Of a DNA stretch of 64,000 bases, positions 22,593-33,704 are shown one piece after another. Positions within the stretch are counted from its first letter, which is position 1, and every line of letters starts with the position of its first letter. The translations under genes and the position numbers were made by a program. The notes under the pieces were generated by a model. The model was not told the DNA's origin. It did not search any database and saw only the letters and a list, made by a program, of their open reading frames with translations. The stretch is from positions 532,001 to 596,000 of the forward strand of contig JASPKZ010000424.1 in assembly GCA_030220185.1 (NCBI GenBank), in the 5' to 3' direction. The DNA comes from Diploptera punctata. Its lineage: Eukaryota > Arthropoda > Insecta > Blattodea > Blaberidae.

Positions 22593-23908
22593 CGAGAGTC
22601 ATACTGAAAGTCATGAGCAACATTTTTTTAAACAATCATAATATTTATTTTAGACAAACCAAGTACACCATGTTAATCTACAGACCTTTGTGCTACTTTT
22701 CAACATAGTCTCCATTTCTTAGCACACATTTTGTCCAGCGTTCTACAAGCTTGAAAATTCCCTTATGATAGAAGTCTGTTCCAGCTGCTCGAAGACACTG
22801 ACACACTGCTTTCCGAATATCCTCCAGCGTCTTGTAGCATTGGCCTCTCATCTGCTCCTTCACAGAACCGAAAAGATGGTAGTCGGAGGGTGCCAAATCG
22901 GAACTATAGGGAGGATGTGGAAGAGTTTCCCACCCAAATGTCCTGATCTTCTCCACAGTGGCACGAGCAGTGTGAGGACGCGCGTTATCGTGTTGCAGAA
23001 CGATCTTCCTTCCAGGGCGTTTGTCGTGCAATGTACGACGGAGCTTCACAAGTGTCTGGATATAGCGGGCAGCATTTATGGTTTGTCCAGGTTCAAGAAA
23101 TTCAACCAGAATGCAACCTTGCGCATCCCAGAAGACGCTGCCCATAACTTTCCCAACAGATTGCACTGTCTTCGCTTTTTTCTTTGATGGCGAATTCAAG
23201 TGGTGCCATTCCATACTCTGGCGTTTTGTTTCAGGCTCGTAGCGATGAAACCAGCTTTCGTCACCTGTCACAATACTCGTTCGTCAAAAAATCATCACCT
23301 TCATTTCGAAATCTCTGAAGAAGGTTATGGGTGATGTTTCTTCTCTGAAGTTTGTGGTCTTCACTCAATAAACATGGAACCCAATGGGCACTAACTTTTC
23401 GGTAACCTAAGCTGTGAATCATTTCTTGCATTGCACTGTGTCCTACTGCAAGTTTTGTAGCGATTTCATTCACTGTGATATGCCTGTTGTCTCTAATGAG
23501 CGCATCAACTCTTTCCTCGTTGCAATCCGTGGAGGCAGAGCGTGGGCGACCGCTACGAGGCTCATATTTGATACTCGTGTTCCCATCTTTAAAATGTCTC
23601 ACCCATCTCCTAACACTGCTGGCACCCATGCAGGCATCTCCGTAAGCACATTGAAGTCTTTGGTGAATTCAACAGCAGATTGTTCCTCTTTAACAAGGAA
23701 TTCAATGACAGCGCGCTGTCGAAACGAAACATTGATGTCTGCCATTTTGGAAACACTACGTGTGGTCACATGATAGAAGCTATGACGTAACAAAACGGCA
23801 ATGTTGTGGTATAAAGTCTGTAGATTACGATCCTGCATTTGTTTTTGTTACATAGTTGAAATTTGCATTTTAACAATGGGTTGCTCACGACTTTCAGTAT
23901 GACCCTCG
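22593..23908 (-). mobile_element. mariner element, 1.3 kb
   Basis: The ends CGAGAGTCATACTGAAAGTC and, reversed, CGAGGGTCATACTGAAAGTC are about 30-bp inverted repeats with TA on each side (22591-22592 and 23909-23910). The 1316-bp length is typical for a full mariner. The transposase lies on the minus strand. Short similar phrases ('gtgccagagg..g.tatccca') occur outside on both sides, at 22471 and 23952. Confidence 0.92.
22693..23745 (-). pseudogene. mariner transposase, DD34D, two frameshifts
   Basis: The start MADINVSFRQRAVIEFL gives the expected total of about 350 residues. The N-terminal HTH part, the middle ORF (MGASSVRRWVRHFKDGN) and the C-terminal 192-codon ORF are joined by two compensating frameshifts near 23625 and 23268. 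Catalytic residues are visible in VTGDESWF, LQHDNARPH and APSDYHLF. The second and third Asp are separated by 34 residues, the mariner hallmark. The motif usually written YSPDLAP is YSSDLAP here. Apart from the two shifts the gene is well kept. Confidence 0.93.
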
Positions 23909-24206
23909 TACATTCATTTTTAGAAACTATTTTCTTTTTCCCCAGTGAGCACTTTTGTGCCAGAGGAAGATATCCCACACTAGAAAGTTGTCTGATATGT
24001 AAAATAATCGCTACCAACCGTATAGAACATTAATAAAATGTTATGTTTAAACTATAAAAAGTTAAATATTTTGCTACTTCTATATTCAAATACAAATATT
24101 TAAAGCTGAGCAGATTCAACAAACGTAAAATTATTAATAATATGTTAAAGAAAGTTGGAATTTCAGGCATTGTAATACGTAAAGTTGGTCATTCTGTACA
24201 TCCAAA

Positions 24207-24717
24207 ATGGAGGTTAACAGTATAACTAGAAACGGAAAGAAACGAAAATGCAGGCAAAAATCATGGAAAAAATTGGTTGCTAAACGAAAAATAAATATTG
24301 GTGAGTAATATGAAAGTTATTCAACAGAGAAACATTCCTGCTCGCAAACAAGAGCTGGTTGCATGTGTAGTATCCGTCTAACTTCACCTGGTGCAGTTAC
24401 CCATCATTAAATCAGAATACTAAAAAAGAAATGTTTCAGAAATGTTATAGCTTGGGTAGCTATGGTATTCAGAACGCATTTCTGTTTGAATTAATACATC
24501 CAAGAGGGTCCACCCATGAATACAAAGGTGACAGTAATTATGAATCAGTGTCCAGACGTAAATAATCTTTTCAGTATACTCTTAAATTAGTTAATGGTGA
24601 ATCGAAAAGACTGTGTATGAAAGCTTTTTGTGATATTTTTGGGATTTCAAAGAAAAGACTGTCTACTGCCAGGGATGATAGGAAGTTAAATCAACATGGG
24701 AGGAGTGATAATGAAGA
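24207..24717 (+). pseudogene. Fragment of a widespread, unassigned transposon-like protein family (DUF7869-like)
   Basis: The frame from ATG 24207 reads MEVNSITRNGKKRKCRQKSW, a basic N terminus. Later frames give CRKKCFQKCYSLGSYGIQN and LCMKAFCDIFGISKKRLS. The order (basic region, Cys-rich segment, a block like 'VCKKFFLNTLGIS') matches a family common in arthropod genomes, which I recall as DUF7869-type proteins with an SDxCGGQNKN core. That core is not present here. The name is from memory and needs a domain search. It ends at a TIR element's 8-bp target site. Confidence 0.5.
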
Positions 24718-24936
24718 GAACTCTGGGTAATTACCAAGAATCGTTGTATGAACGATTAAATAATAAATGAACGATAACTGGATTAGTTCATCATTCTCGA
24801 TCATTTTAACTAGTTCATTGGTGAAAAAAAAAACTATTTTCTTTGATACTATATGTCTCTCTCTGCATCTATCTCCTTGTCTTTCTTTCCTCTCTTTGTC
24901 TTTTATCCTATTTTCTAGTTCCATATCTATTTCAAT

Positions 24937-25551
24937 GGGGCACGCCGTAGCGTAGTGGTTAAGGCACTGAGCTACAAGCCGGAGGGTCGAGGGTTCAAGT
25001 CCTGTTGGGGTTAGGATTTTTAAACTGACCCAAACCCTCTGGCGGCACTATGGCCCTGGGGTCGACTCAGCCTCTAACTGAAATGAGTACCAGACGCTTG
25101 TTCTGGGGTAAAGGCGGCCGTCACGCAGGGCTGACAACCCGGCTGACACAAAGTGCCGATTCTCTAGAAAAAGTGGGAGCCTTAACCTCCTACTACCCCA
25201 AGGGCCTCCTGAGGCCTGTTGTGGGATCACTTTACCTTATGGGGCACGCCGTAGCGTAGTGGTTAAGGCACTGAGCTACAAGCCGGAGGATCGAGGGTTC
25301 AAGTCCCGTTGGGGTCAGGATTTTTAAACTGACCCAAACCCTCTGGCGGCACTATGGCCCTGGGGTCGACTCAGCCTCTAACGGAAATGAGTACCAGACG
25401 GTTGTTCTGGGGGTAAAGGCGGCCGTCACGCAGGGCTGACAACCCGGCTGACATAAAGTGCCGATTGTCTAGAAAAAGTGGGAGCCCTAACCTCCTACTA
25501 CCCCAAGGGCCTCCGGGTCTGTTGTGGGATCACTTTACTTTTTTTACTTTT
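24937..25551 (+). mobile_element. tRNA-derived SINE, head-to-tail dimer
   Basis: Two about 300-bp copies (24937-25240 and 25241-25551) each start GGGGCACGCCGTAGCGTAGT. Each has a pol III A box (TAGCGTAGTGG, 24948-24958 and 25252-25262) and B box (GGTTCAAGTCC, 24992-25002 and 25296-25306). A 14-bp direct repeat, ATATCTATTTCAAT, flanks the pair as a whole (24923-24936 and 25552-25565). There is no such repeat between the copies. The second copy ends in a T-rich tail. Size and head resemble the tRNA-derived SINEs reported from Blattodea. Confidence 0.92.
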
Positions 25552-25616
25552 ATATCTATTTCAATTCTACAATTCTATGCAATCCTAACTACTTCACTAC
25601 ATATTATTATATACTA

Positions 25617-25690
25617 TGGATTTCGGCGAGACTAGAACCTTAGACTTCGGATCTACAGCACCATGCCTTAACGACCTTGGTTAATTAGCC
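25617..25690 (-). repeat. Decayed tRNA-like (SINE head) fragment
   Basis: Read on the minus strand, 'ggtcgttaaggcatggtgct' is A-box-like and 'ggttctagtctcgcc' is B-box-like, with spacing as in a leucine-type tRNA. It cannot fold into a proper tRNA as far as I can judge, so a SINE or tRNA pseudogene is more likely. Confidence 0.4.
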
Positions 25691-25699
25691 ATGTTGAAA

Positions 25700-26205
25700 A
25701 AGTAATGTTTTTATAAACCTTATTTATTATCTAGATTCCACAGAATGGATTAATGTAATATTAGTGTGAGTTATGTTATATATGTTTTTAATTTAAGTTC
25801 GATGTTTATTCGTGTGAAGAAAAACTGAAATATTTTAAAATAGTCTAATATGTGTGATATTAAAATCTAACCAAAATGTGATCTCACAAATAACTAACGT
25901 TTAACAAAAAACAACTAAGGTTAGAGTGAAATTATTTTTGTTAGCTTTTAAATTGAAGACAGACGTGTTTAAGCGTTATATAACTCAAAATATTATTATT
26001 TGGATATCGGAAATGGAATGATGTGTACTCCGTATTTACTATTATCTAATATTATATAGTCCAAAATTGGAATATGTTCGCGTTCTGAAAACCTGCATGA
26101 AGGGTGGCTTCGCCCCCCCCCCCATCAACAAACCATAAAAATGGATGTGAATATTAAACAAAATATCAGAAAGTAGTTCGCCGCCATATTGGAAATGAAT
26201 GTGAC
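25700..26205. other. AT-rich interior of the TIR element
   Basis: No gene is visible. A run of twelve C residues occurs near 26113. Confidence 0.5.
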
Positions 26206-26319
26206 CAACAATAGTTCGTTTTATGAATATTAAACATCGTTCACTAGTTCAAATGAACAGATTCTTATGTCGTTCATACAACGTTTCTTGGTAATTACCG
26301 AACTCTGAAACGGAAGCAC

Positions 26320-27262
26320 AATGTTAGCTAGGGAATTGTTCTGAATATCAAAATGAAAAAAAAATTCAAAGAAGTGCGGATAAAACGCGGGAGTAACTAC
26401 GGCTCTTAGCAGCCACAAACACGAACCCGACTCGTGGAAAACTCGCTACCCGTACTGAGTTCAAAACAAAAATAACTGACTCTCTTAAATGACCCAAACA
26501 AGACTTAGAAGATTGACGTTTTGTAGATTTGTTTGCATCGTAAATATTGTGATGTAGTCGCTGTATTTGCCCAATCGTTTGCACACAACGCATTTTGGTC
26601 TCTCGTTTTTCTTTGTATACTTCTGTATATCTAGATGGAGATGGACGTACAATTACCATTACTTGCTTTCAGTCATCTGATAGCTCCCTCATTTAGAAAT
26701 TCAGTTGATAAATGCATTTGTTCAAACTCTCTCAATAACGATTGATAGAATTTGAATTGGAATATATCTAATTTACAATTGTCGATAATTGTAAACTTAA
26801 GGAAGTTGTTACTAATCGTCGAGCTGATACCACATAATTTAATTAAATCTTTCTTCTTCGGTGCAGAGACGGAAACGATCCCACAATTAATGTTCTGTTT
26901 CGTTTTATTCCACTCTTGCACATTTATTTTTCTTTTCTTATATTTTATTACACTATTTCCATTTGCACAAGAACCTGCCGCATCAGCCATTCTGCATTTA
27001 CTGATATTTGTCGGCAATGCTAGTCAGCATTGCAGCGGATAATATACGGTTACGTGTCAGCAGTTTGGGATGGGCCTTTATTTCCCGCGCGCGTGAAGAA
27101 GTTAGAAATTATTCTTAGACAAAGTCTCATTTACCCTCTTTTGAGCAAAGTTAGAATTATGAGCTTCTAAAGATTAACAGAAAATGACCATAAGATACAT
27201 AATCTGCAAATAACTAAAAATCAACCAATGGTTGGGATGGGCCCTTATTCTACTGAGCCCCT
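26320..27262 (-). mobile_element. Unclassified TIR element, copy 1 (left end missing)
   Basis: About 380 bp (26882-27262) match 61105-61496 closely, including the terminal block GGTTGGGATGGGCCCTTATT and the end at 'gagcccct'. The next bases are CAATTT. Minus-strand frames carry ISKCRMADAAGSCANGN and VIKYKKRKINVQEWNK (26673-27017), the same N terminus as in copy 2. The left terminal repeat is not found, so this copy is truncated or its boundary lies in unrecognised DNA. The phrase 'gggatgggcc' occurs twice near the right end (about 27069 and 27234). Confidence 0.65.
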
Positions 27263-27454
27263 CAATTTCTAACGATGCAAACAAATCTTCAAAACATCAA
27301 AAGGTAGGAGGCTTCTTGGACGAATGGAACGTGCTCTATTAAGAGAATGAATATATGATACAAGAAGAACACAGGGAACGAATGATCAAGAACCATTTCA
27401 TCTTTATCTAAAGATTAGCAATATTCTCTCCAAGACAGACTGGGATAAGGTTGA

Positions 27455-28123
27455 CTATTTAACTCATGCCCCAAATGGGAGTCAATGACCAATCACGTTT
27501 CAATGATTTCTGTATTACAACCAATCAGAGACGTGTTTCACGAAATAATTATCAACGTTAGGATTATCATATATTAAGCAAAGCTCCTCCTTTTTAATAT
27601 TCTGAACAGGTCTGACCGTTATTTTGCAGTGACTGAGCCTATAACAAATACGGCTACCAGATTGTATATAATAGTGCTTACATGTCAACATTTGTAGCAA
27701 TTGATTATACCACCAAAAAAAGAAACCACTGTTTGCACTTTCTTAAATGTATACGACATCAAAAATGAATTAATATACAGATTGATGTGTTTTCATTTTT
27801 TCTCCACTAGAGAGCATTCTTACAATATTGCGTTCCTTTGGCAATAAATAGTATGATCTGGTTGCAGTGATAAACAAAAGAAGCAGTAGAAGCGTAGGCT
27901 ACCTATCGTTTCTCATTAGTTTTCAAACATCACCGTTTACTTTAAATATAAAAATATTTTTAATAACTGTAGTTAAATAATGATTTGTGAGTAAACAGCT
28001 TTATTTTATTCGTTAAATAGTCCTAACAAATGCCACTCTTGATTTCCAAATTCTCTAGATAAATTCACTCCTCACTTCGTGAGTCGTGAATTTATCGATA
28101 ATTTGGAAATCACTCGTGGCATT
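27455..28123 (-). repeat. Dispersed palindromic repeat, copy B
   Basis: This is the reverse complement of copy A: block X at 27455-27562, then 'aaagctcctcctttt', an insert of about 280 bp, and block Y at 27880-28061. It ends in a large hairpin: arms 28029-28068 and 28086-28123, with an inner stem ctcac/gtgag at 28071-28083. The same hairpin recurs near 45231-45325. Confidence 0.8.
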
Positions 28124-28785
28124 ACTTATGATAACATCACATATCAGAGTTTTCGCCGTGCCACGGAAAATAATACTGAACGACAACAACAAAAATACGA
28201 CAAATACCATTCAGAAAACATAAATCAACGAGTTTATCAACTTCAATTAATTATCTACTTGACATCTATCTACGGATTTGATGAATTTTTCATCCAATTA
28301 CTATTTCATCTTGGCTTGTGTTTTGGATTGTGCTACCATTCAGTTGTTTTACTTCAACAATTGAATAATCTACGAATTTCATCAATTTCTCTCAACCACA
28401 GTTTGGTATTCTATTCTCGGATTTTTTCATGTTCAACTAACAACTACATTGTGTCTTTAAGTTACATCGCTATCGATATTGTGATTTATGAAGAATTAGA
28501 CTGATTTTAACATGATTACTAGGACACCTGATCATAATTTATATCACAAAATAATAACTAAAATAATTTTCATTGGTCTCGATATTGGATTTTTTTAAGA
28601 ATTGTAAAAAAGAATCCGTTTTTTCCTGAATTTATTCAGGTAAATGTGTCTAAAAATTGTAGAAATATATATATATAGAATAACCACATTTACTAAACAA
28701 AAATGGTTAAATTCAGAAATCCAATATCTCTATTCAAAAAGAAGCAAATAAGAAATTAAATCGTATAAACTATGAACAATATTAA
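28124..28785. other. AT-rich DNA with no supported gene
   Basis: A 141-codon ORF (28079-28504) begins inside the hairpin of the repeat. It has no motif that I recognise and an AT-driven composition. Nothing else is visible. Confidence 0.5.
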
Positions 28786-28789
28786 CTAC

Positions 28790-30840
28790 AGATCTCAATG
28801 AATTGGAATTTCTAGGTTGGTGTGATTTTCAAAGAAATATGTTTCTATCTATTAACAGTAAAGTTCAGAAAAACATTTCTTTCCAACAAATTAAATTAAA
28901 ACAACTTCTTAATCACAGGAGTGGATCTGGTGTATCCTACGATTGTGTCAATATTGTCGAAAACTTTCTTCACAAACTTTTAATAACCAAGAATTACATT
29001 TGTTAAATAAAGGCTTAACATTTTCTTTACCTGATCATAATTCCAAATGGAATTGAATCTTCAATTAAGAAATTTAATGAATCCACGAAACAATATATTA
29101 GAGAATCTAGTAAACAAATCATTGCCAAGAACTTGACTACTTATAAGAAAATATCAAATTTGCAATGACATACAAAATAGGAAAGTCATTAAGAGTTTGA
29201 GAAGAAAGGATTGTTTCTAAATGAAAGCTGATGAAGGGAATAGTGTTGTTGTCCTAGACAAACAGGATTACTATAATCGGGTTGATGACATGATTACTAG
29301 TGGTCCTTATCGGTTAATTGATAAAAATTAATTACCTAACATGATCAAGGACGGGACTAATGTTTTGAATTCATGCAATAGTCTTGTTACTAAGGAAATA
29401 AAACGTAAATTAACTGTTTCAAATCCATTAGTGCCTAAATTATACTGTTTACACCAAAAATACATAAGCCTGGAAAACTATAGACTATTGTTTCTGCTCC
29501 TACTTACAATGTTTCTAAATGGTTCAGTTATGAACTTAGTAATTTATCCTTAACACAATCCAGCTTTACTGTTAAGAATTCATTGAGAAAGCTAAGAATA
29601 TAGAGTTGCAGGATGGAGAGATTTTAATTTCATTCGACGTGAAATCTCTTTCCTAGTACACCTATACCTCAGACATTGAATTATTTGGAAGAATTACTAC
29701 TGTACAATAAATTGGAGCCCCATATTGTTAATCAATATATTAAGTTAACAGGACTTTGTATGAATCAAAACATATTTCAATTTAATAATACATTTTACGA
29801 ACAAAAGGAAGGAACTGCAATGGCTAATTCATTGTCTCCCTTCCTAGATAATATTTTTATGAGCAGATTTGACAGACCTGGAAAAATAATTAGATTATTT
29901 TCCCAAGTTTTGGCTCAGATATGTTCACGAAATTTTTGTCATTTTTAATACAAAAAATGCAATGTAAAGTTATTGAAATATTAAATGACCGGATTCCCAG
30001 TATAAGTTTTACATACGAAGAGGTGAAAAATGCAAGGCTGCCTTTTCTGGATATGTTAATAATTAGAAATAATTATAGAATAGAGTTTGATATTTACAGA
30101 AAATAAACCAGTACATTGAGATATATCGCTGCAGATTCTTATAATTGTAATCAACATAAAACGGCTAGTTTCAATTTTTTACTTCACCATCTTATCATTT
30201 TTATCTGTTAAGTGAAAACAGATATAACAAAGAATTACAAACTACTAAAGATATCGCTAAATGTAATGGTTTCAATGAAAATATGAATGTTAATTTGATT
30301 CTAAGTTTGAATTTAGAAAATCCATTACTGATTCTACAACCTCCCATTCCTCTATTAATAAAGCTAATTTTACAATTATACCGTACGTTCCCTCTCTAAC
30401 TAGAGATTTAAACAAATAATTTAAAGGACTAGACACTAAATTAGTTTGTAGTTCCAGTTTGACAGTAAATAGTATTCTTGGAAATCCCAAAGAAAAAGTC
30501 GTTTGAAAAAATCCGGTATTTATGAAATTGGATGTAACGATTGTGATAGGAAATATGTTGGATAAACAGGAATATCTATTTTAATCATATTCAATGAACA
30601 TATTGCACATTTTAGATACAATAAAATTGAAAAAAATCTGGAGTCCATACAGCACCCTCTTTCCTTTAATTGGAAGAAAAGAGGATTAGTTTTATTATGT
30701 CATACAGTTTACGTGTAATTGACTATGTCATGAAACATAGTTTGTTTTTAATTGGATTCTGTTTATTCATTTACCATGCTTGTCGTTAGTCAATATTCAG
30801 TCTTGAAAATGACAGCTTCGCTGTTGACATGTTGATTCTT
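28790..30840 (+). pseudogene. Penelope-like element 1 with reverse transcriptase and GIY-YIG domain
   Basis: Pieces in order are LKADEGNSVVVLDKQDYY-like text (about 29225-29275), NPLVPKLYCL, GEILISFDVKSLF (about 29620), KEGTAMANSLSPFLDNIF (about 29810-29860), a degraded LRYVHEIFVIF (catalytic YVDD lost, about 29915), LPFLDMLIIRNNYRIEFDIY, and the GIY-YIG nuclease SGIYEIGCNDCDRKYVG (about 30509-30565), followed by an EH-containing stretch. The order RT then GIY-YIG is diagnostic of Penelope-like elements. Many stops and frameshifts are present. A tail typical of the group ('gaaaatgacagcttcgctgt') lies near 30800. Confidence 0.85.
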
Positions 30841-30849
30841 TTAATTTTT

Positions 30850-31800
30850 AATTGGTGAATTGGGTACATTTTCTTACACTTATGTAAAAGACTCCACGCA
30901 CTTCAGAGAAAATATTAAAACTCTGAAACTTAAGCCTAACGACAGAATACTAAGATTCGATGTGGTGGCACTATTCACCAAGGTACCTATCAGAGACACC
31001 TTAGCATACTTGGAAGAACTCTTTCCTCCAGACATAGTAGCACTCTATAAAATATGTCTTACAGAATCCTATTTCCAATGGAGAGGAGTATTTTATGAAC
31101 AAATAGATGGCGTCGCCATGGGTCCCATTAAGCCCTGTAATAGCCAATTTCTACACGGAAAAAATTTAAAAAAACAGGCCTTGGAAAATGCTACATTAAA
31201 ACCCACTATTTGGCTGAGATATGTGGACGGTACCTTCGTAATTTGGGAACATGGAGAGGAGGAACTGGATAATTTAAAAATAAAACACAAATTGCATTTG
31301 TCCTAACATCCAATTCACTCTGGAAAAAGAAGAAAACAACAGGATACCGTTTTTTGATCTTTTGGTAATCCGAAATGAAGATGACAAGGTTTACAGGAAA
31401 AGTACTCACCCAGACAGGTACCTACATAAGCAGTCGAACCATTATCCCAAGCAAAAACGAGGGATCATAAAAACTTTGACAGAACGAGACAAAAGAATTT
31501 TGGAACCTCATTATCTTCAAGAAGAAATCAATCTCCAAGCAGCCTTCCAATCCAACGGATATAGCGAAACAGTTTTTCGGCGTGCCCTTAAACCCAGGAA
31601 ATATGGATCCGAAAACGGTAACAAGAAGGAGACAAACGTTAAGGTGTGCTTACCTTACGTAAAAACAATAACGGATAAAAATTGATCGAATAAAAAACAT
31701 CACAAGCTACACGACAACGTATAAAATCAGCAACTTATTACGTCCAGCTAAAGACAAGAAAATCCTCTAAGTACTGCTGGTACACAAGGGTGTATCAAAA
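30850..31800 (+). pseudogene. Penelope-like element 2, reverse transcriptase
   Basis: The 148-codon ORF from 30860 contains FRENIKTLKLKPNDRILRFD, FTKVPIRDTLAYLEELFP, FYEQIDGVAMG and LRYVDGTFVIWEHGEEEL. In the palm motif the second Asp of YVDD is Gly. After a frameshift near 31300 the next ORF has HPDRYLHKQSNHYP. A trace of the GIY start (STAG) near 31775 is cut off by unrelated sequence beginning 'acaagggtgtatcaaaaagg'. It is clearly a different family from Penelope 1, placed head to tail directly behind it. Confidence 0.85.
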
Positions 31801-33040
31801 AGGATGGCGCATACTTTCATGGTTGAAAGTGCACGATAATAGAAGCAACAATGTCCCAGTAAACATGGGTCCGCAAAAGAGCCGTTTGCGAGATAATTAC
31901 GAATGTATGGTTACAAACCGCCACTGACGTCATTGTTTGTAACATCGGACGGTTTACTCCTTTAGTGACACAGTTTCTGATGCCCCAATCAAGCGGGACC
32001 TACTCACTTTGATTACAAATATCTATTGTTATAATCAAATCCCCATAAAACCGCCGTGTAGGCTAGGGCCAACCAGCTAAGCCCAACACTATACACACGT
32101 GAATTAGCCGTCAAGGGACAAAAACACAGGTCCAGATGCGGCACACTGGACAACACCAACAGCTGTCATCGAGCGAGCGAACAACCATAAGTTTATAGTA
32201 TTACTATTCCATTAATTTAAACCAAAGATTTTCAGGAATTATAATGTAATTTCCGATGTAAGTTCTGTGAATATATGGGAAACAGGAAACATTTCCACCT
32301 TCCGAGGAAACAGAACTCCAGGCAGCCTGAAGTTTTTATATTCAGAATTTTTCACTGAAATTAACAGATAACTGTACACCCACACACATGCAGGATAGAA
32401 AACCGTTGGACGTCAGTTGTGAACGTGACACAGCATTGAGAATGTCACAAAAGATGTGAAGAAACCCAGGGTCTGCTATGAATTATGAAGTATGAGGTGA
32501 GTGAAATAATAAAAAATAAACAATAACCCTAAAGTTGTTTTCATGAAGTTCATTTTGCCTATAAATGCCTATTTGCCATTTTTCTCGAAATTAACTCAGT
32601 ATTTCAATGAAATCAATTGAAATGGACAAACTTCATGGCAGAAATCATTTCATAGAAGTTTTCAAGTGTTCTTTTTATTAATTTCTTTAGAATACTTTAG
32701 GATAATAGTGGCAATAAGTTAACAAGTAGATGGTTTCCCCCTCAATGCACTGCCGTTAGGTAAATATTGTATTTTTCCACCTCATGCATTCCCGTTAAAC
32801 GAAATAGCCATAAGCTACTGCCCATTGTATTATGCTCTGACTCAAGGGCTTGGAGAAAAGTTCTTTGCTACTTTTCAATATAAACATTGCTGAGTGACAC
32901 AGAGGGTAGATGGCTCAAGTTTTCTTTCTCTGTCTCACACCTGGTGCTAAAACCGGCAATATTATTTTTGATGTTGGTAACATTGAATTCAGTCTGCAGT
33001 CCTCATTCACAGACAGATGATTCAAAGACAAAGTGGTGCT
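31801..33040. other. Unassigned, probably transposon-derived, non-coding DNA
   Basis: The stretch 31790-32150 starts abruptly with 'gggtgtatcaaaaaggatgg', which looks like a transposon end, but I find no partner. A loose 60-bp direct repeat ('tgcactgccgttagg' / 'tgcattcccgttaaa') lies near 32745-32805. No coding region was recognised. Confidence 0.4.
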
Positions 33041-33049
33041 GCAAGTGAA

Positions 33050-33165
33050 TATTTTGACAACAGTAAAATACAAACTGACCAATTTCGTGAAAGAATTTGG
33101 CGCGGAAATATTCTCAAGTGATGGTTCTGCTCTTTGTAAAAAGGCAAAAAAAAAAAAAATCCAAA
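33050..33165 (+). pseudogene. N-terminal fragment of a CGGBP1/hAT-type BED-like finger protein
   Basis: Translation gives KLTNFVKEFGAEIFSSDGSA followed by LCKKAKKK. This is the start of the zinc-finger N terminus found in a group of insect hAT transposases and CGGBP1-like proteins (usually FGxEIFSxDGxxLxCKxC). Only this start remains, and the following poly-A-rich stretch has destroyed the Cys pair. Confidence 0.45.
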
Positions 33166-33429
33166 AGCATCTCTGATATCTTGACATACTATTGATAGCA
33201 TATGTTTATATTCTTAATGTAGACTGTAAAAGTTATGTTGTCCAATTTTTGCAAGAGCCTATTTTGAAATGTTTAGTGCCTATATTAATGATTTTAGTGC
33301 CTTTTTTCCTGCCTATTTTGAATTTTTTAAGTGCCTAACATCGCGACTCTAGTCATGAGTAAGCCTGGGACTTTTATCTAATATTAGCATGCAAAATATG
33401 TGCATATGGTAACTGGAGAGCAGACGTCG

Positions 33430-33700
33430 TTGTGCGCTTGATTACCATGTAAACCAACTCTGTGATTAGTGTTCAACGGCATTTCCGTACCAAGTATAGA
33501 CGAGACCCATCTACTGGAAAGGATATTCGTAAGTGGTATGCAAAGTTCAGAGATACGGGCTGCATATGTAAGCGAAAATCGACTGGCCGTCCTTCGACTG
33601 GGGAAGGGACAGTGGAACGTGTTCGCACACGTTATGTGCGAAGCCCATAGAGTCAACCTACCAGGCAGAGAGGGAACTGGAACTTCCACAGAAAACTGTA
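33430..33700 (+). pseudogene. D,D(41)D-group transposase, HTH fragment
   Basis: The 62-codon ORF from 33462 reads ISVQRHFRTKYRRDPSTGKD, then KWYAKFRDTGCICKRKSTGR and VERVRTRYVRSP. It matches the N-terminal HTH part of the transposase at 61803-62000 almost word for word. Nothing of the catalytic domain follows, so this is a truncated copy of the same family. Confidence 0.8.
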
Positions 33701-33704
33701 TGCA

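Larger units (their letters stand above)
24726..26299. mobile_element. Non-coding TIR element with 8-bp target duplication GAACTCTG
   Basis: The left end GGTAATTACCAAGAATCGTT and the reversed right end GGTAATTACCAAGAAACGTT continue for about 30 bp as inverted repeats. GAACTCTG lies outside both ends (24718-24725 and 26300-26307). Further GAACGA/GTTCATT motifs recur subterminally on both sides. The interior has no transposase ORF and contains a SINE dimer and a decayed tRNA-like fragment. An 8-bp duplication fits hAT, P or Merlin-type mobilisation; the ends do not tell me which. Confidence 0.8.

Noticed and set aside
22471..23975. Phrase 'gtgccagagg..g.tatccca' on both sides of the mariner as a long target duplication
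   Set aside because: The mariner has clean TA sites at its ends. The phrase lies 44-120 bp away and is imperfect, so it is at most an older local repeat.
24948..25002. Functional tRNA genes with A and B boxes
   Set aside because: The boxes belong to about 300-bp SINE copies with target duplications. The sequence between the boxes does not form a normal tRNA.
1..28123. Blocks at 1-280 and 27455-28061 as terminal inverted repeats of one 28-kb giant transposon
   Set aside because: A third copy lies at 45225-45480, copy A is itself tandem, and the interior is a mixture of unrelated elements. A dispersed repeat explains this better.
28079..28504. 141-codon ORF as a new gene
   Set aside because: It begins inside the hairpin of the dispersed repeat, shows no motif, and its composition follows the AT-rich DNA. 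The other copies of the repeat have no such ORF.
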